This document shows, one piece after another, positions 1 to 8,744 of a stretch of DNA of 64,000 nt; positions within the stretch are counted from its first letter, which is position 1; the number at the start of each line of letters is the position of its first letter. Below the pieces are notes generated by a model. The model was not told the origin of the DNA, did no database searches, and was given only the letters and a program-made list of their open reading frames with translations. Origin of the DNA: Candidatus Zhuqueibacterota bacterium (lineage in GTDB: Bacteria; Zhuqueibacterota; Zhuqueibacteria; Oceanimicrobiales; Oceanimicrobiaceae); the NCBI GenBank assembly GCA_029262055.1, contig JAJDAD010000112.1, positions 62,001 through 126,000 on the forward strand, read 5' to 3'. Made by a program: the position numbers and the translations under genes.

Positions 1-100
1 AGCGCTTGACGGTTTTAGTGCCGGACATGATTTTGAAGCGGACGCTGTACGACTTTCATCCTATTTACAGAAGCCGCACGACTATACGGAGGCCATCGTT

Positions 101-901
101 GTGCGACCGGTTTCCGGCCCCGTGCACCGAAGTGGGTGGCGAGCTTCGCGACTCATTTATCTCGCCATATTGGTTCTTTTTATTGTGGCAGCATACTTTG
201 CCGCCTCTGAGTTGGCCGGTGTAAACACTGCCGACCTGGATCCGGTTGCGACGATTTCCGCCTCTCCTGACCCTGGAGAACAGTCTCCGGCGGCGCAGCA
301 GGGTAGTTCTGTGCAGACCGCGTCGACACCGGCGCCGGAGAACCTCCTTGGAGGAACGGGTCCACTTGCTGAGCCTACGCCGAAGGCTGTACAGCCTGAC
401 GCAATTGTCCGCAGGGACACGAGTCTGCAAAGTGAAAGCGAAGTTGGAGAATCGGTGGCCGTGCCGCCCGGTCTTCTTCTGGTGACCTGCACACCCTGGG
501 CCCAGGTTTTCGTGGATGGCGACTCACTCGGTCTCACGCCGTTGGGCGGCCCGATTGCTCTACCCGCGGGCATGCATGAGGTCGTTTTCAAAAACCCCGG
601 TTTTCAACAACGAACGGAAAGTATCGAAGTCAAGTCGAATGAAGAAACTGTGCTCGACTTCTCCTTTTGGTCCACGGTTGGGCGATTGAAGCTGGATGTG
701 AGTCCGTGGGCGGAGGTGTTTATCGATGACGTGTTCAAAGATTCCGTTCCTCCGCAGGACACGCCGTTTGTTCTCACTCCGGGCTTACATCGTTTAAGCT
801 TAAGGCATCCGGAGATCGGCCAGTGGGATACCGAAGTCAACATCGTTGCAGGGCAATCACTGCAACTTCAGTTTAATCTCAAAAGCCTGCTGTCGCGATG
901 A
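101..901 (+). CDS. membrane-anchored PEGA-domain protein
   Basis: A basic N-terminus (about 18 residues) is followed by one membrane segment (about residues 19-37, LIYLAILVLFIVAAYF), a Ser/Pro/Thr-rich linker and two PEGA modules (about 125-190 and 195-265), recognised by the G-x-TPLGGPIALPAGMHEV pattern and its weaker second copy. PEGA domains are extracytoplasmic beta-sandwich modules, often attached to Ser/Thr kinases or wall-associated proteins. The GTG start is supported by GGAGG at 88-92, eight bases upstream. The same frame stays open back to base 2, so this could instead be the C-terminal part of a longer protein, for example a PEGA-tailed kinase, that begins outside the window. The partner of the PEGA region is unknown. 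Confidence 0.75.
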   Translation: MRPVSGPVHRSGWRASRLIYLAILVLFIVAAYFAASELAGVNTADLDPVATISASPDPGEQSPAAQQGSSVQTASTPAPENLLGGTGPLAEPTPKAVQPDAIVRRDTSLQSESEVGESVAVPPGLLLVTCTPWAQVFVDGDSLGLTPLGGPIALPAGMHEVVFKNPGFQQRTESIEVKSNEETVLDFSFWSTVGRLKLDVSPWAEVFIDDVFKDSVPPQDTPFVLTPGLHRLSLRHPEIGQWDTEVNIVAGQSLQLQFNLKSLLSR

Positions 902-996
902 ACCGGCGCCATGAACCTTGCGTTTGTTGCGACATAGCCATAATTTGTAGCGAGTGACTGCCAATTTTGTACACTTCATTCTTTCAGGAGTAGATT

Positions 997-1818
997 TTGT
1001 CTCACACGACCAAAGGCGCGTGTCTTAGTATTGTCCTGTTCTTTTCCTGGACCGCTGCAGCCGTGGGCCAGAATTCGGATATACGCCTACTCGAGGAAAT
1101 CCAAAGCGCCTACGAAGAGCACAACTACGTGGAAGTGGAGATGAAGGCAACGTCGGCGCTCACTGCGTATCAGCGGTTTTCATCCGACCAGTTGGCCGAG
1201 ATTCACAAGATCCTCGGAGTGGTCTATTTTTCCCTCAACAAGCCTGAAGAGTCGGAAGCCCAGTTCACCAGCGCATTAGCCCTGGCGCCAAACTTAAGCC
1301 TTGATCCTGTACAGGTTTCTCCCAAAATCATCAGTTTCTTCGATCAAATCAAACAGAAACGCATGTCATCTCCCGACGATGGCAATGAGCTTCAGGCCCC
1401 ACGATATGTCCTGCTCGCTGACAAGCGACCCGGCGCTACCTTGCGTTCGCTGGTCCTGCCCGGTTGGGGGCAGATCTACAAAGGCGAGAGGAAGAAGGGA
1501 TTTGTGCTCAGCTCTCTTTGGACTGCCGGCGTCACAGCCACTGTGATCGCACACTTCAGCAGAAACAGTTCGGAGGACAGGTATCTCGATGAGACCGATC
1601 CCGCCCGCCTGGAGTCAAGGTTCGATTCATTCAATCGTCTGCACAAGTTGCGTAACGGCCTGGCCGCCTTCTCAGCCGCTGTTTGGATTTATAGCTATTT
1701 TGATACCTTCCTGACGGGGAAGCCCACAGCGCCACGCAAGGAAAGCAGCGCCGCGCTCTATCCTCTTCTCGCCCCCGGATCCGCACAACTGGCTTTTCGA
1801 CTGAGCTTCAGACATTGA
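997..1818 (+). CDS. secreted DUF5683-like protein with TPR-like N-terminal half
   Basis: The 273-residue product starts at TTG, with CAGGAG at 985-990 six bases upstream. It has a signal peptide (about residues 1-24, ending AVGQ). Residues about 30-115 look like TPR helices (YFSLNKPEESEAQFTSALAL). A DUF5683-like segment follows (about 145-245), with the hallmark LPGWGQIYKGERKKG and two hydrophobic helices. Such proteins are common, uncharacterised envelope proteins in FCB bacteria. It lies 95 bp after the PEGA protein on the same strand and may be cotranscribed. Function is not known. Confidence 0.7.
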   Translation: MSHTTKGACLSIVLFFSWTAAAVGQNSDIRLLEEIQSAYEEHNYVEVEMKATSALTAYQRFSSDQLAEIHKILGVVYFSLNKPEESEAQFTSALALAPNLSLDPVQVSPKIISFFDQIKQKRMSSPDDGNELQAPRYVLLADKRPGATLRSLVLPGWGQIYKGERKKGFVLSSLWTAGVTATVIAHFSRNSSEDRYLDETDPARLESRFDSFNRLHKLRNGLAAFSAAVWIYSYFDTFLTGKPTAPRKESSAALYPLLAPGSAQLAFRLSFRH

Positions 1819-2043
1819 CTTTCGGCGGGCAAGGCCTCGCAATGACAGGCATCACAAGATTTTTTTCGGCTGTTGTGACTAGCCTGCATAATTCATGAAT
1901 CAGCGTATTGCGCACAAATCGAGCAAACATCGTCATTCAGGAGGAATCCCTTTTGAACGGGTCCGGTGGCTATCGACGGGCGCAGCTTTTGCCAAAAAAG
2001 ATCCTTCCAGGATGACAAGAAACTAATTTGTGAATAGCGCAGG

Positions 2044-3396
2044 CTAGACCCAGCTAGCCAACCACATTCTCTGATAAAATGAACCGAGCGGAATTGGGTA
2101 AGCAGTCCAGATAGGGTAGAAGTACAGCGCGGTCAGGACAATACAAACCATGGCGACTGCAGCAATTTCTCTTGACCAGCCCTCTCTTTGCCAGAGTTGA
2201 TAAAGGGCGACGGCGAGCAGAATTATGGCGAATGGCAGAGCCCCCATGTAGTGATATGAAAAAGTAGCGCGCGAAATAAGCGCAAACGGCAAGTAGTGAA
2301 AAATGAACGCCGCCAGCGCGAACAGAACGCCAAAATTGCGGCGGAAGATTCCCCCCCAGAACGAGAACATAACGGCCGGTACGGCGAGCCACCAGATTAC
2401 GGGGTTACCGATATTCAGGACGGTTTGCACCGTTTGCTTTGTTTCATCGACCTGCCAGAAATAGTTGACCGGGCGCAGCGATAGGGGCCAGCGCCACCAT
2501 TCGGAGGCGTAGCCGTGCCCTTCTTTCAGGTTGGCGTGGTAGCCGTACATTTGTTGGTGTAGTTCCACAAATTGATATTCCGGGTTTTGCTCTATGTGGA
2601 TCGGAAATGTGACGGCGTAGACAAGAGCCGGCAGCAATGCGCAACAGAAGATTATTGTGAGCGGATGGAGCCGCCCAATTCGTTTCAGGAGCAGGCTTTG
2701 TGGAAGAAAAGCTTTGAGCTTTGTTGTGTGACGGTTGAGCTGCGCCAGAAAGCTGAAAAGCAGGATCATACCCAGACTCGCAACTCCGATCCACTTTACG
2801 GCAATCGCGGCGCCGCTGCATATTCCTGCTCCCGCCAAATAAACCCACGGAGCTTTTTGCGGGCGAGGAGTGCCACTGCGTAGAAACAGATAGTAGGCGG
2901 CGAGGGAGAAAAACACCGCAAAGATGTTGATGAGGCCGGTACGGGACTCAACCAAAAGCAGCCCGTCAAGCGCGGCCAGGAGTCCGGCCAGAAATGCTAT
3001 CTTGCGGTTTTTGAACAGGATTCGGCACAGTGCGTAAATCAGAACGATGGTGCCGATACCGAACAAGGCATTCATGGTGCGATAACCGAGCGGCACGAAG
3101 CCGAAGAATTTTATACCCACGGCAATCAAATATTTTCCAAGCGGCGGGTGGGAGTCGAAAAAAGTCGTGCCGGTCAGATAGTTCTTTGCAAATACCGGAA
3201 AATATATTTCATCAAAAACCAACTCGCCGGGAGTTGCTATCCGCCAGAAGCGAAGAAAGCCAGTGAATCCGACCAGAAATGCCAGTGCAAATCTGTCTGC
3301 CTGCCTGACACACCAGCGCCGGATCGCTTCTAGTGCGACAGGAGCTGCCTCAACTCTCATGATGAGGTTATGCAGCATAGCCAGAGATCGGCTCAT
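2044..3396 (-). CDS. PMT/GT39-family glycosyltransferase
   Basis: This polytopic protein (about 450 aa) resembles dolichyl- or polyprenyl-phosphate mannose:protein mannosyltransferases. The first external loop carries the GT-C acidic pair (VFDEIYF), followed by the PMT signature HPPLGKYLIAVG; about ten or more hydrophobic segments follow. Such enzymes transfer a sugar from a lipid-phosphate donor to proteins or envelope glycans outside the membrane. The start chosen is the ATG at 3396, which overlaps the upstream stop as ATGA and has AGGAGG just upstream. An in-frame ATG at 3441 lies inside the previous gene and is less likely. It is the last gene of the GT2-GtrA-GT-C-PMT operon. The acceptor cannot be told from sequence. 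Confidence 0.85.
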   Translation of the reverse strand: MSRSLAMLHNLIMRVEAAPVALEAIRRWCVRQADRFALAFLVGFTGFLRFWRIATPGELVFDEIYFPVFAKNYLTGTTFFDSHPPLGKYLIAVGIKFFGFVPLGYRTMNALFGIGTIVLIYALCRILFKNRKIAFLAGLLAALDGLLLVESRTGLINIFAVFFSLAAYYLFLRSGTPRPQKAPWVYLAGAGICSGAAIAVKWIGVASLGMILLFSFLAQLNRHTTKLKAFLPQSLLLKRIGRLHPLTIIFCCALLPALVYAVTFPIHIEQNPEYQFVELHQQMYGYHANLKEGHGYASEWWRWPLSLRPVNYFWQVDETKQTVQTVLNIGNPVIWWLAVPAVMFSFWGGIFRRNFGVLFALAAFIFHYLPFALISRATFSYHYMGALPFAIILLAVALYQLWQREGWSREIAAVAMVCIVLTALYFYPIWTAYPIPLGSFYQRMWLASWV

Positions 3397-5393
3397 TGCA
3401 AGCCTCCTGATTTGAGGGTTTCGGTGGTCTCGCTCGCACATACACGCCGGCCGGGCCTTGCGGATTGCACATCGTAGATAGCGTAATTCTCGCTCGTCAG
3501 CACCGTCTCATATTCGGCAGCAAAGCGATCGGAGCCACCGTTGAATCGTTCGCGCTCGTGTGGGCCAACCACGATATAGTCGACGTCCAGGCGTGTCAGT
3601 TCGGCTCTGCCGCTGTCTGTGCCCGCATAGATCTGCCGGACCGCTTTCTCGATGGGGACATAATCGAGACCATGCGAGAAGACATGTCCCGGGTAGCCGA
3701 GCACGACCGAGTTGCCGGTGAGCGCTAGTAGGTTATTGTGTACCGGCGCAGTCAGAAAGACGGCCTCTGGGCTCATGCGTGCACTTATTTGTGCAGCCAG
3801 TTGTACCTCTTCAGCCGACAATTCCGTCCACGGGCCGCGCTGCAGTTCGTGCAGAAGATTCAGCGCTCCCGACAAGGTCAAAGAGATGAGCAGAACGCGA
3901 AAGGTAAATGCTCTCAGCCACCAGGAATGGCAGCGGTACAGAGTGACCAGAATCTGTGCGACAAAAGGCAGGGAGAGCAGGAACCAGTAAATCAACATCT
4001 TGTTGTTGTCATACGCGAAAGCTGAAAAGGAAAACAAGTTCAAGACCACAAAAATGGCGCCGAATGGCAGGTAGAACAGTATCGCCCGTTTGCGAATCTT
4101 TAGACGTTTTCTAATCAGCAATGCGATGAGAAGCAAAGGGATGAAGCCCCCAAGGTTTTTCAACCAAAACCACAACAGATTCTCCGCATCGGCCATCCAT
4201 CCGGGGTGTGGACGAATGACGTCCGTGGAAACATTGGACGATAGGATGTAGAGAATCTGCGGAAGGGCAAGCGTGAGCGCGACACCGCCCATGGTTAGCC
4301 AATAGCGGAGATGCCGCACGCGCGCGGTCTTGCGAAGACAGCTGAAGAGAAAGAACAGAGCGCCCGAAATTGTCAAGGTCAAGAGCGTATGCGTGTGAAA
4401 CAGCGGCAAAAGCCCCAGAAAGATCCCCGGCACCCATCCCTGCTTCGGTCGCCGCGCCTTGAATGCGGTCCACCAAAACAAAATGACCGACAAGCCTATC
4501 GGAAAGCCGAACAGAAAAGATCGCTGCGGAATGAGATGGGCGAGAGTCGGATTTATCCAATTGACCTTGAATTCCGGCATGTTGGTGTAGCGCCTGGGTA
4601 GATCCTGCAACAGCTCCCAGACCGGCCGGGTGGCAAAAAAAATGTCCTGAAAAAACCATAAGAAACCGAGACCGCCCGCAAACACAAAGAGAACTGGCAC
4701 AAGCAGGGCAGCCTGCAGATTCTTGGTCAGCCGGTAACTTAGGTAAAACAGCAGAGTGGTGGTAACGCTGTTCAACAAAATGGCCGGCCACTCCATGGCA
4801 TATTCCAATGGGATACCGAATCTGATCAGAATCGCACTGAAAAAGTCCGGCATGAACGGATAGACCAGCGGTTGCCCCGCTACGGTCGTGCTATTCAGGT
4901 TGAGTATGCTCTGGTTTACGAAGGACATGATTAGGCTGGTGTGGTAAGGCAGGTCACCCCAGGCGTCCAGATATCCGGTGGCCAGCGCACCGTCATGCCA
5001 GATGACCAAGCGATTCATCAGGATGATGAACAGGACCAACGAGGTCAAGAAAACAGCGCCGGCATAGGCGTCGGTTTTACTGAGGCGAAGGTGAGCGCGC
5101 CCAATCGCCGGTGTCAATCGCCTACTGCCAAATGCAGCCGAGGCTCTTTGCGCCAGGATGGCTGCTCCGGTTACCATGAGCATGAGCGTGAATATGCCCA
5201 CCAGAATTGCTGTTTCGAATCCTAGCGCCAGGCTGCCGCAAAAACTCAGGCTGATAAATGCAACCAAACCGAGAACGATCCCAAGCAACAGGCGCTCTCC
5301 GAGAAAGAGCACGGTCCGGAAGCTAAAAGCTAAGGTGCAGCCACAGAACGTGGTCGCCAAAAGCAGCGTTGCGAATTTTAAGAGAGGAGCCAC
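3393..5393 (-). CDS. large polytopic GT-C-type membrane protein
   Basis: About 666 residues with roughly a dozen membrane segments, an N-terminal hydrophobic bundle and a soluble C-terminal part (around DVDYIVVGPHERERF). It looks like an uncharacterised GT-C-fold glycosyltransferase or lipid-linked sugar handling protein, but I cannot point to a confident catalytic motif. The GTG at 5393 is chosen because an in-frame start at 5468 would overlap the GtrA gene by about 90 bases; neither start has a strong ribosome site. It is coupled by ATGA to the PMT gene downstream and overlaps GtrA by 16 bases upstream, so it belongs to the glycosylation operon. Confidence 0.65.
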   Translation of the reverse strand: MAPLLKFATLLLATTFCGCTLAFSFRTVLFLGERLLLGIVLGLVAFISLSFCGSLALGFETAILVGIFTLMLMVTGAAILAQRASAAFGSRRLTPAIGRAHLRLSKTDAYAGAVFLTSLVLFIILMNRLVIWHDGALATGYLDAWGDLPYHTSLIMSFVNQSILNLNSTTVAGQPLVYPFMPDFFSAILIRFGIPLEYAMEWPAILLNSVTTTLLFYLSYRLTKNLQAALLVPVLFVFAGGLGFLWFFQDIFFATRPVWELLQDLPRRYTNMPEFKVNWINPTLAHLIPQRSFLFGFPIGLSVILFWWTAFKARRPKQGWVPGIFLGLLPLFHTHTLLTLTISGALFFLFSCLRKTARVRHLRYWLTMGGVALTLALPQILYILSSNVSTDVIRPHPGWMADAENLLWFWLKNLGGFIPLLLIALLIRKRLKIRKRAILFYLPFGAIFVVLNLFSFSAFAYDNNKMLIYWFLLSLPFVAQILVTLYRCHSWWLRAFTFRVLLISLTLSGALNLLHELQRGPWTELSAEEVQLAAQISARMSPEAVFLTAPVHNNLLALTGNSVVLGYPGHVFSHGLDYVPIEKAVRQIYAGTDSGRAELTRLDVDYIVVGPHERERFNGGSDRFAAEYETVLTSENYAIYDVQSARPGRRVCASETTETLKSGGLQ

Positions 5394-5845
5394 TGTGCCA
5401 TCATCCGTTGAATCGTTTTTACACTGAAGAAGCCTTCTGAGGAACGGCGTTCCACAAAGACCCACCATTTGCTCAAGGCGAAACTAAGCGTTGTCCCCAA
5501 CAGGATGCCTGAAGTTTTTGCGACAATCTCGGGGGCCCCGAGCCCCAGGTGCAAAGATACCAAACAGATTTGGTGCAGACTTAGCACTGCAGCCGAGACC
5601 ATGAGAAATTTCACGTATTGCCGGGTCGTTTGTGCGCCGAAGGTGTGTTCTCCGAACGTCCAGTATTTGTTCATGCAAAAGCTGTTCAGGCTGCCAAGTA
5701 AAAAAGAGATGCTGCTGGCAGCCAGAACCGGCACGTCGACCAGATGCACCAACATGAGAAACACAAACGCATCGATGACTGTGTTAACCACACCTACAGA
5801 GACAAACTTACTGAAATGGGGGGAAACCCGCTTTGAAAGTCGCAT
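5378..5845 (-). CDS. GtrA family membrane protein
   Basis: 155 residues with four membrane segments and the GtrA pattern: an N-terminal F.SVGVVNTVIDA helix, then SFLLGSLNSFCMNKYWTF after the second helix. GtrA proteins are thought to help move polyprenyl-linked sugars across the membrane, next to GT2 lipid glycosyltransferases such as GtrB. It starts two bases after the GT2 stop and overlaps the following GT-C gene, consistent with tight cotranscription. The substrate is unknown. Confidence 0.85.
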   Translation of the reverse strand: MRLSKRVSPHFSKFVSVGVVNTVIDAFVFLMLVHLVDVPVLAASSISFLLGSLNSFCMNKYWTFGEHTFGAQTTRQYVKFLMVSAAVLSLHQICLVSLHLGLGAPEIVAKTSGILLGTTLSFALSKWWVFVERRSSEGFFSVKTIQRMMAQWLLS

Positions 5846-5847
5846 AC

Positions 5848-6636
5848 CTAGAGTCCGGCCCCGGCCAGAAATGCGGGCGACGGCGCTACCGCAAAGCCGG
5901 TAGAGAAGGCCAGTCGCATTCTGAGTAGACCGATGAAATGCTCCGAAACGGTCTGCCGGATGTCTACACGCGAGTCTTCGTCATCGATCCAGAGCACCGG
6001 TACTTCAAAGAGCCGGAAATTGTAGCTCTCGGCCAACAGCAAAAGCTCTGCATCAAAGAACCAGCCCTGATTCTCCACCAGAGGAATCAGGGTCCGGGCA
6101 GCGCGTCTTGTGATCGCCTTGAAACCACATTGCGAGTCCGAAAAACCACTGCGAAAGAACAACTTGATCAGGCTGATGTACCCTCGCGAGAGTATCTCCC
6201 GTTTGAGGCCACGTTCAACCTGAGCGCCTTTCTTGTAGCGCGAGCCAAAGGCCACGTCCGCTTTGTTCTCGATCAAGCTGTTGATCATGGGCATGAAACA
6301 ACTCAAATCTGTCGACAAATCTACATCCATGTAGCTCAAGATGTCGGCGTCGCTGGTCAACCATGCCTCGCGCAAGGCGCGCCCACGGCCTTTGAGCGGG
6401 AGGCGCAGGTAATGTACCAAAGAAGACTCGCTTGCGAGGGCCTGCCCCACATCACCGGTCGAGTCGGTCGATGCGTTATCGGCGATTATCACCCGCCAGT
6501 TGTAAGGACAGTTCTCCCGCAGAAACGTTTTCAGGGTCGAGACACTGCCTGCCAGGTCTCGTTCTTCGTTGTAAACAGGAAGTACAACGTCTATTCTGAG
6601 GTTCGAGCTTTTTGTGCTGACGCTTCCAAAATCCAT
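5848..6636 (-). CDS. family 2 glycosyltransferase (polyprenyl/dolichyl-phosphate sugar synthase type)
   Basis: 262 residues with the GT-A fold landmarks of DPM1/GtrB-like enzymes: DVVLPVYNEERDL near the N-terminus, ADNASTDSTG, the metal-binding YMDVDLSTDL, and a C-terminal IDDEDSRVDI segment typical of the dolichyl-phosphate glucosyl/mannosyl synthase group. It would load a sugar from a nucleotide donor onto a lipid phosphate at the cytoplasmic face. It is the first gene of the minus-strand operon. The start is supported by AGGGAGAG a few bases upstream. No C-terminal membrane anchor is evident; the neighbouring GtrA could supply it. Confidence 0.85.
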   Translation of the reverse strand: MDFGSVSTKSSNLRIDVVLPVYNEERDLAGSVSTLKTFLRENCPYNWRVIIADNASTDSTGDVGQALASESSLVHYLRLPLKGRGRALREAWLTSDADILSYMDVDLSTDLSCFMPMINSLIENKADVAFGSRYKKGAQVERGLKREILSRGYISLIKLFFRSGFSDSQCGFKAITRRAARTLIPLVENQGWFFDAELLLLAESYNFRLFEVPVLWIDDEDSRVDIRQTVSEHFIGLLRMRLAFSTGFAVAPSPAFLAGAGL

Positions 6637-6651
6637 GATACTCTCCCTTGG

Positions 6652-6690
6652 AAATGATGTCCCCCGTTGGCACGGAGGACATCATTTTTT
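6652..6690 (+). terminator. intrinsic-terminator-like hairpin facing the plus strand
   Basis: Eleven-base perfect arms (AAATGATGTCC at 6652-6662 and its complement at 6677-6687) run into a T tract at 6685-6690. The T tract follows the stem only on the plus strand, although both flanking genes are on the minus strand. It sits between the DUF5666 lipoprotein and the GT2 gene. Confidence 0.5.
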
Positions 6691-6693
6691 GAG

Positions 6694-7764
6694 TTAATTT
6701 TCCCGAATTCTTTTTGCCTGAGTCGTACCGTTTTGCGGCAGCGGACCCCAGGCGTCAACCGTTTCCCCGAATTCAAGAGCATGCAGGGTGATGATGCTAC
6801 CATCATCGTCTTCCAGCGTGGTGGCAGATGAAACAATGAACCTGATGCCCTGCACCGTCACCTCTCCGTCTTGAGGACCGCTTACTACCAGGGCCTGGAT
6901 CGCGCCGTCCACGTGAACCTCTGGCGAAGGTGATGGGCTCGGGCTGACAGTCGGCGAAGGTGACGGACTTGGGCTGACAGTCGGCGAAGGCGACGGACTC
7001 GGGCTGACAGTCGGCGAAGGTGACGGACTCGGACTGACAGTCGGCGAAGGTGACGGACTCGGGCTGACAGTCGGCGAAGGCGACGGACTGGGACTGACAG
7101 TCGGCGAAGGCGTTGGACTGGGACTGACAGTCGGTGAAGGCGACGGACTGGGACTGACAGTCGGTGAAGGTGATGGACTCGGAAGCGGAACCGGATTCTC
7201 ATACTTTCCCTCGGAATCAAACTGGATGTCAACACTCGCTGACAGGCCGGCTACCTGGACTGAAAAGGACACGGTTCCAGGCAAAGCGATGCTGCTGAGG
7301 TCGACGCCCTCAGCCTTAATCTCAAACCAGCCGCTATCTTCGATGTCGATACGTTCTATGCCGGGCGCACTCCCTTCAAATCTGAATCCTGCATCATGGC
7401 GCTCGAATGAGCTGGTCGGGATTGTCTGTGTGAAATCGCCGAAAGTAAGAACGAGGTCGGTATCGGTGACGTCGATGCTGTCGATTTCGCTGAGTGCAAC
7501 AACCCCCTCGATCTCAAAACTTTGATAGCCGGAGTCGCTTTCTGATTCGATTTCGGCCTCTGAGATCAAGAAGAAGTTAGACGAAGGCACCGGTGTTGGG
7601 CTGACTGATGGTGTCGGCGATGGACTTGGGCTCGCGGTGGCCATTACCGACAGTTTCTCCCCTGAGCTAAGCGGATTGTCGTTTGACCCGCTGCATGCTG
7701 AGAAGAGCAGCATGGCAGCCAGACAAAACGAGACAAATGATTGGACTACCGGGATTCTGTGCAT
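6694..7764 (-). CDS. DUF5666-containing lipoprotein with Pro/Ser tandem-repeat linker
   Basis: 356 residues. The N-terminus is a lipoprotein signal (about residues 1-24, lipobox LFSAC). A beta-rich domain follows (about 45-190), then a linker built of repeated [10 protein letters not shown] units (about 195-280), and a C-terminal DUF5666-like domain (about 283-356, with [19 protein letters not shown] and RIREN). Start support: TAGGAG upstream of the ATG. The linker probably spans a wall or matrix layer. The gene faces the nine-repeat DUF5666 T9SS gene across a 980-bp gap, suggesting a related surface role. Function unknown. Confidence 0.75.
   Translation of the reverse strand: MHRIPVVQSFVSFCLAAMLLFSACSGSNDNPLSSGEKLSVMATASPSPSPTPSVSPTPVPSSNFFLISEAEIESESDSGYQSFEIEGVVALSEIDSIDVTDTDLVLTFGDFTQTIPTSSFERHDAGFRFEGSAPGIERIDIEDSGWFEIKAEGVDLSSIALPGTVSFSVQVAGLSASVDIQFDSEGKYENPVPLPSPSPSPTVSPSPSPSPTVSPSPTPSPTVSPSPSPSPTVSPSPSPSPTVSPSPSPSPTVSPSPSPSPTVSPSPSPSPTVSPSPSPSPEVHVDGAIQALVVSGPQDGEVTVQGIRFIVSSATTLEDDDGSIITLHALEFGETVDAWGPLPQNGTTQAKRIREN
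6931..7170 (-). repeat. eight tandem 30-nt repeats inside a CDS
   Basis: Eight consecutive 30-base units, each ending in a GACAGTCGG[C/T]GAAGG block on the plus strand, plus a partial ninth. Each unit encodes ten residues ([10 protein letters not shown] on the minus strand). Units differ at a few third positions. The length is a multiple of three, so slippage would change linker length without breaking the frame. Confidence 0.9.
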
Positions 7765-7793
7765 CAGGTTACTCCTATTGTGAGAATGAAAGT

Positions 7794-7822
7794 GTATTAG
7801 TGAATTGTCTCTGTTTGCGCAA
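7794..7822 (-). promoter_or_regulatory. candidate sigma-70-like promoter for the DUF5666 lipoprotein
   Basis: On the minus strand TTGCGC, 17 bases, then TAATAC, about 30 bases before the start codon at 7764. The match is moderate and rests only on sequence and position. Confidence 0.35.
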
Positions 7823-8744
7823 AAACGAGAGGTGACGACGCCTTACGCAACATCGGTGCCAACTTTGGCTCGTCGTGGGCCGCATTGGATGTAAGTTTTA
7901 CAAAAACAGTATGACATTATCATTAGAGTCCTCCGGGGGCTGGTTGCAACACGACGACTATTGCGCATCGAATTCAGGGTTGTGCGCAGACGGTGCGCAA
8001 CTCGGCAGCGGGTATCGTGAGGGCTGGGGGCGTCAAACGTTGCTGCAAATAACTTGAGATTTCCCGAAACCACGGTGCGAAGGCGCGCCGCCAAAGCCTG
8101 CCCTCGGCACCCAGGGAATGTGGTAGCTTGAAAGCTCCGGAGCCCCTAGTGCCTTCGGCCTGAACCTTCCCCGGCTGCCGCGAAATCGGGCCTCGAAATA
8201 ATACGCGCCAGGACTGTTTTGTCTTGCAAAGAGGGCGATTTTTGTATAAATAGTGATGGTGGTATCCTAACCTGTGCTGTTTATGGATTGCTTTTCAGTA
8301 TTTCTCGAAGGATTTTGTCCGGTTAGATCCGTGCCTGTTGAATGTTGCCGGCCAGGTCGAAAAAGGTTCCTCGGAATGACAGGATAGTTTGATTTGTGCT
8401 CAACGGGCAGCTTCATAAATTATCCAGGCTAAATGTCCAGACCACCACGCTGCACAATAGAGGTGGGTTATTTGCGGGGAGCACCTCCTGTTAAGTGAGG
8501 CGTGCCTGCCCTCTGAGATTCCAATAGATGATAGAGAAGGTGCTGCAGCTGGATTAGTGCTAGCGCACATGTTGCACAGCTGTGTTTATTTGTGCGCAGC
8601 GTGGGCGCCGCGAGTCGGATCTGCGCAACTGCCAGTACCAAGCATAACTGTTTGGTTTGAAGCTACTTACACTTAATCAAGGAAGGACTCGATTGTTTGG
8701 CATTGATTTTGATATATCGCACTACCAGCAGTCAGTAGATTGAT
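7823..8744. other. long divergent intergenic region, no gene seen
   Basis: About 920 bases between the divergent DUF5666 genes. I see no convincing reading frame with a ribosome site. It holds scattered short inverted repeats and AT-rich promoter-like stretches (for example TATAAAT near 8243), none strong enough to call. Confidence 0.5.

Noticed and set aside
2-901. PEGA protein as a kinase fusion starting before the window
   Set aside because: The frame is open upstream, but only for 33 codons, and GGAGG sits at ideal distance from the GTG at 101; the local start is preferred.
6931-7170. CRISPR-like array of 30-nt repeats
   Set aside because: The units are directly adjacent with no unique spacers, keep one reading frame, and encode a Pro/Ser linker.
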